A stretch of DNA of 33,153 nucleotides from assembly GCA_964481775.1 (NCBI GenBank), contig CAYZUX010000035.1, forward strand, positions 1-33,153. Reading direction: 5' to 3'. Made by a program: the position numbers and the translations under genes. This stretch comes from OLB16 sp964481775 (lineage in GTDB: Bacteria > Hinthialibacterota > Hinthialibacteria > OLB16). The notes beneath the pieces are model-generated. The model was not told the origin of the DNA. It saw only the letters and a program-made list of their open reading frames with translations, and made no database searches. Shown here in pieces: positions 31,783-33,153 of the stretch (the first letter of the stretch is position 1; the number at the start of each line of letters is the position of its first letter).

Positions 31783-33126
31783 ATGCTTGGCGCTTTTGAT
31801 AACGTCTTCAAGATCCCAGAGCTTCGCAAACGCCTGATCTTTACATTAGGTGTTTTATTCCTACTACAAATAGGAAATACACTCCCGATACCGGGTATCG
31901 ATAGCACTCTCCTTCTGCAACTTTCCCGGGGGAGCAGTGGAACAACAGATATTTTCGGATTAATCAACCAGTTCACGGGTGGTGCGTTCCATCGACTGTC
32001 GATTTTTGCCATGGGGGTGATGCCTTACATCACTGCCTCCATTGTGTTTCAGTTGCTCACCATGGTCTGGCCGACCTTGGAGCAACTCTCCAAAGAGGGT
32101 GATGAGGGGCGTAAGAAGATTGAACAGTGGACCCGCTATGCCACTGTGGGTGTGACCTTCGCCCAATCGTTCATGCTCCTGTCGGCTTACCAGCATCAGG
32201 AAGTCAATGGCTTTACAGTCGCCTACAACCCCGGCATGAGTTTTCTACTCCAGGGTGCTCTGGCGATGACCGCGGGTACCATCCTGATCATGTGGATGGG
32301 TGAACAGATCACGCAACGGGGAATTGGAAATGGGATCTCCCTGATCATCTTCGCCAACATCATCGCCCGTTTCCCCGAAGCGATCGCTCTTATGGGAAGC
32401 CTCCTTAAAGAAGGCATGGTCTCTCCCATGATCGCGGTGCTCATCCTGGTGCTGATGGTGGTGGTGATCGGATTTATTGTCCTGCTCACTTACGGACAAA
32501 GGCGCGTTGTGATCAAACGGGGCAAGATGATTCAAGGAAGGCGCCAGGCTCCGGCAACCACTTCCTACCTCCCATTGCGGATCAATACAGCTGGCGTCAT
32601 CCCGGTGATCTTCGCTTCTTCGATTATGATCTTCCCCTCGACCATCCTCTCATTGATGGGTGGTTTTTTCCCGGAGTTTAACCAGACCTGTCAGGATTTT
32701 CTCCAGAGGTACTGGGCTCCAGGAAAATCCATTTACACGGCTTTTGAGTTTGTCCTTATCCTGTTCTTCTGCTATTTCTACACTGCCATTACCTTCAATC
32801 CAAAGGATATCGCGGAAAACCTGCAGAAACATGGTGTTGCGATTCCAGGTTACAAACACGGTGCCAAAACTGAGGAATACCTCAATAATATTCTGACCCG
32901 GATCACTCTGGCTGGTGCGATCATGCTGGCTTTCGTGGCTATCCTGCCGCAGGTCTTTATTGCCTGGTCTCATGTCCCTTACCAGATGCATGATTTCCTG
33001 GGGGGAACATCATTGATCATTGTGGTGGGTGTGGCTCTGGATACCGTGAATCAGATCGAGAATCACCTTCGTGTGAGAAACTACGAGGGGTTCCGGGTTG
33101 GCCCGACACGCAGGCCACGCTTTTAA
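31783..33126 (+). CDS. secY: Protein translocase subunit SecY
   Basis: 447 aa with ten predicted membrane helices, the channel subunit of the SecYEG translocon. IPELRKRLIFTLGVLFLLQIG begins TM1. GVMPYITASIVFQLL (TM2 region), ERGIGNGISLII-like QRGIGNGISLII (about 179-190), the cytoplasmic loop GQRRVVIKRGKMIQGRRQAP, LPLRINTAGVIPVIFASS and the end NYEGFRVGPTRRPRF are conserved. It is the terminal gene in the window, 5 bp after rplO. It would export the many secreted proteins encoded in the left half. Confidence 0.98.
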   Translation: MLGAFDNVFKIPELRKRLIFTLGVLFLLQIGNTLPIPGIDSTLLLQLSRGSSGTTDIFGLINQFTGGAFHRLSIFAMGVMPYITASIVFQLLTMVWPTLEQLSKEGDEGRKKIEQWTRYATVGVTFAQSFMLLSAYQHQEVNGFTVAYNPGMSFLLQGALAMTAGTILIMWMGEQITQRGIGNGISLIIFANIIARFPEAIALMGSLLKEGMVSPMIAVLILVLMVVVIGFIVLLTYGQRRVVIKRGKMIQGRRQAPATTSYLPLRINTAGVIPVIFASSIMIFPSTILSLMGGFFPEFNQTCQDFLQRYWAPGKSIYTAFEFVLILFFCYFYTAITFNPKDIAENLQKHGVAIPGYKHGAKTEEYLNNILTRITLAGAIMLAFVAILPQVFIAWSHVPYQMHDFLGGTSLIIVVGVALDTVNQIENHLRVRNYEGFRVGPTRRPRF

Positions 33127-33153
33127 GTTTGTTGGATACAGGGATCCCAGCCG

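Overview
This is a bacterial chromosomal segment, about 54% G+C by eye. Its right half is a complete translation-gene supercluster on the + strand: rpsL-rpsG-fusA-tuf (str), then rpsJ to rpsQ (S10), then rplN to secY (spc). The left half is an accessory region rich in exported proteins. The organism looks Gram-negative and environmental. It exports proteins by Sec and Tat, carries long Thr/Pro linkers between extracellular domains, has a zinc-type S14, an endonuclease-type MutL, and a small exported protein of the exosortase-associated TIGR04073 type. That mix fits lineages near the PVC group (Sumerlaeota, Hydrogenedentota, Lentisphaerota or Omnitrophota-like), but the window alone cannot fix the phylum. 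A 100-N gap flanked by an exact 55-bp duplication points to a short-read draft or metagenome assembly.

Left region (1-10.3 kb). A C-terminal gene fragment is followed by two minus-strand exported enzymes: a Tat-exported glycosidase-like protein with a CxCxxC motif, and a Ser-hydrolase with a Thr/Pro tail. A compact plus-strand operon follows: DUF4160-type, DUF2442-type, YpeA-like acetyltransferase and a secreted GH5-like glycosidase. The first two genes are clearly AT-richer than their surroundings. A 1.5-kaa minus-strand surface protein comes next, made of a beta-helix, a PKD domain and four LamG repeats joined by Thr/Pro linkers. The theme is polysaccharide or glycoconjugate binding and breakdown outside the cytoplasm.

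Signalling region (10.3-14.6 kb, minus strand). A membrane-anchored EhuB-like solute-binding protein overlaps, by ATGA, a three-PAS hybrid histidine kinase with its own receiver domain. No ABC permease is present, so the binding protein is probably a sensor input. A small 63-codon ORF lies downstream.

Right region (14.9-33.1 kb, plus strand). A one-TM protein of unknown function is coupled to mutL. A good sigma-70-type promoter (TTGACG-N17-TAGAGT) then precedes rpsL. The ribosomal gene order is textbook except for one insertion: between rplN (L14) and rplX (L24), where genes are normally almost touching, lies a 123-codon gene for an exported TIGR04073-like protein. It has its own strong ribosome binding site and is bracketed by predicted RNA hairpins. 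This is the most unusual feature of the window. The N-gap between tuf and rpsJ is almost certainly artificial: the two contig ends overlap by 55 bp, and joining them gives tuf followed by rpsJ after 18 bp.
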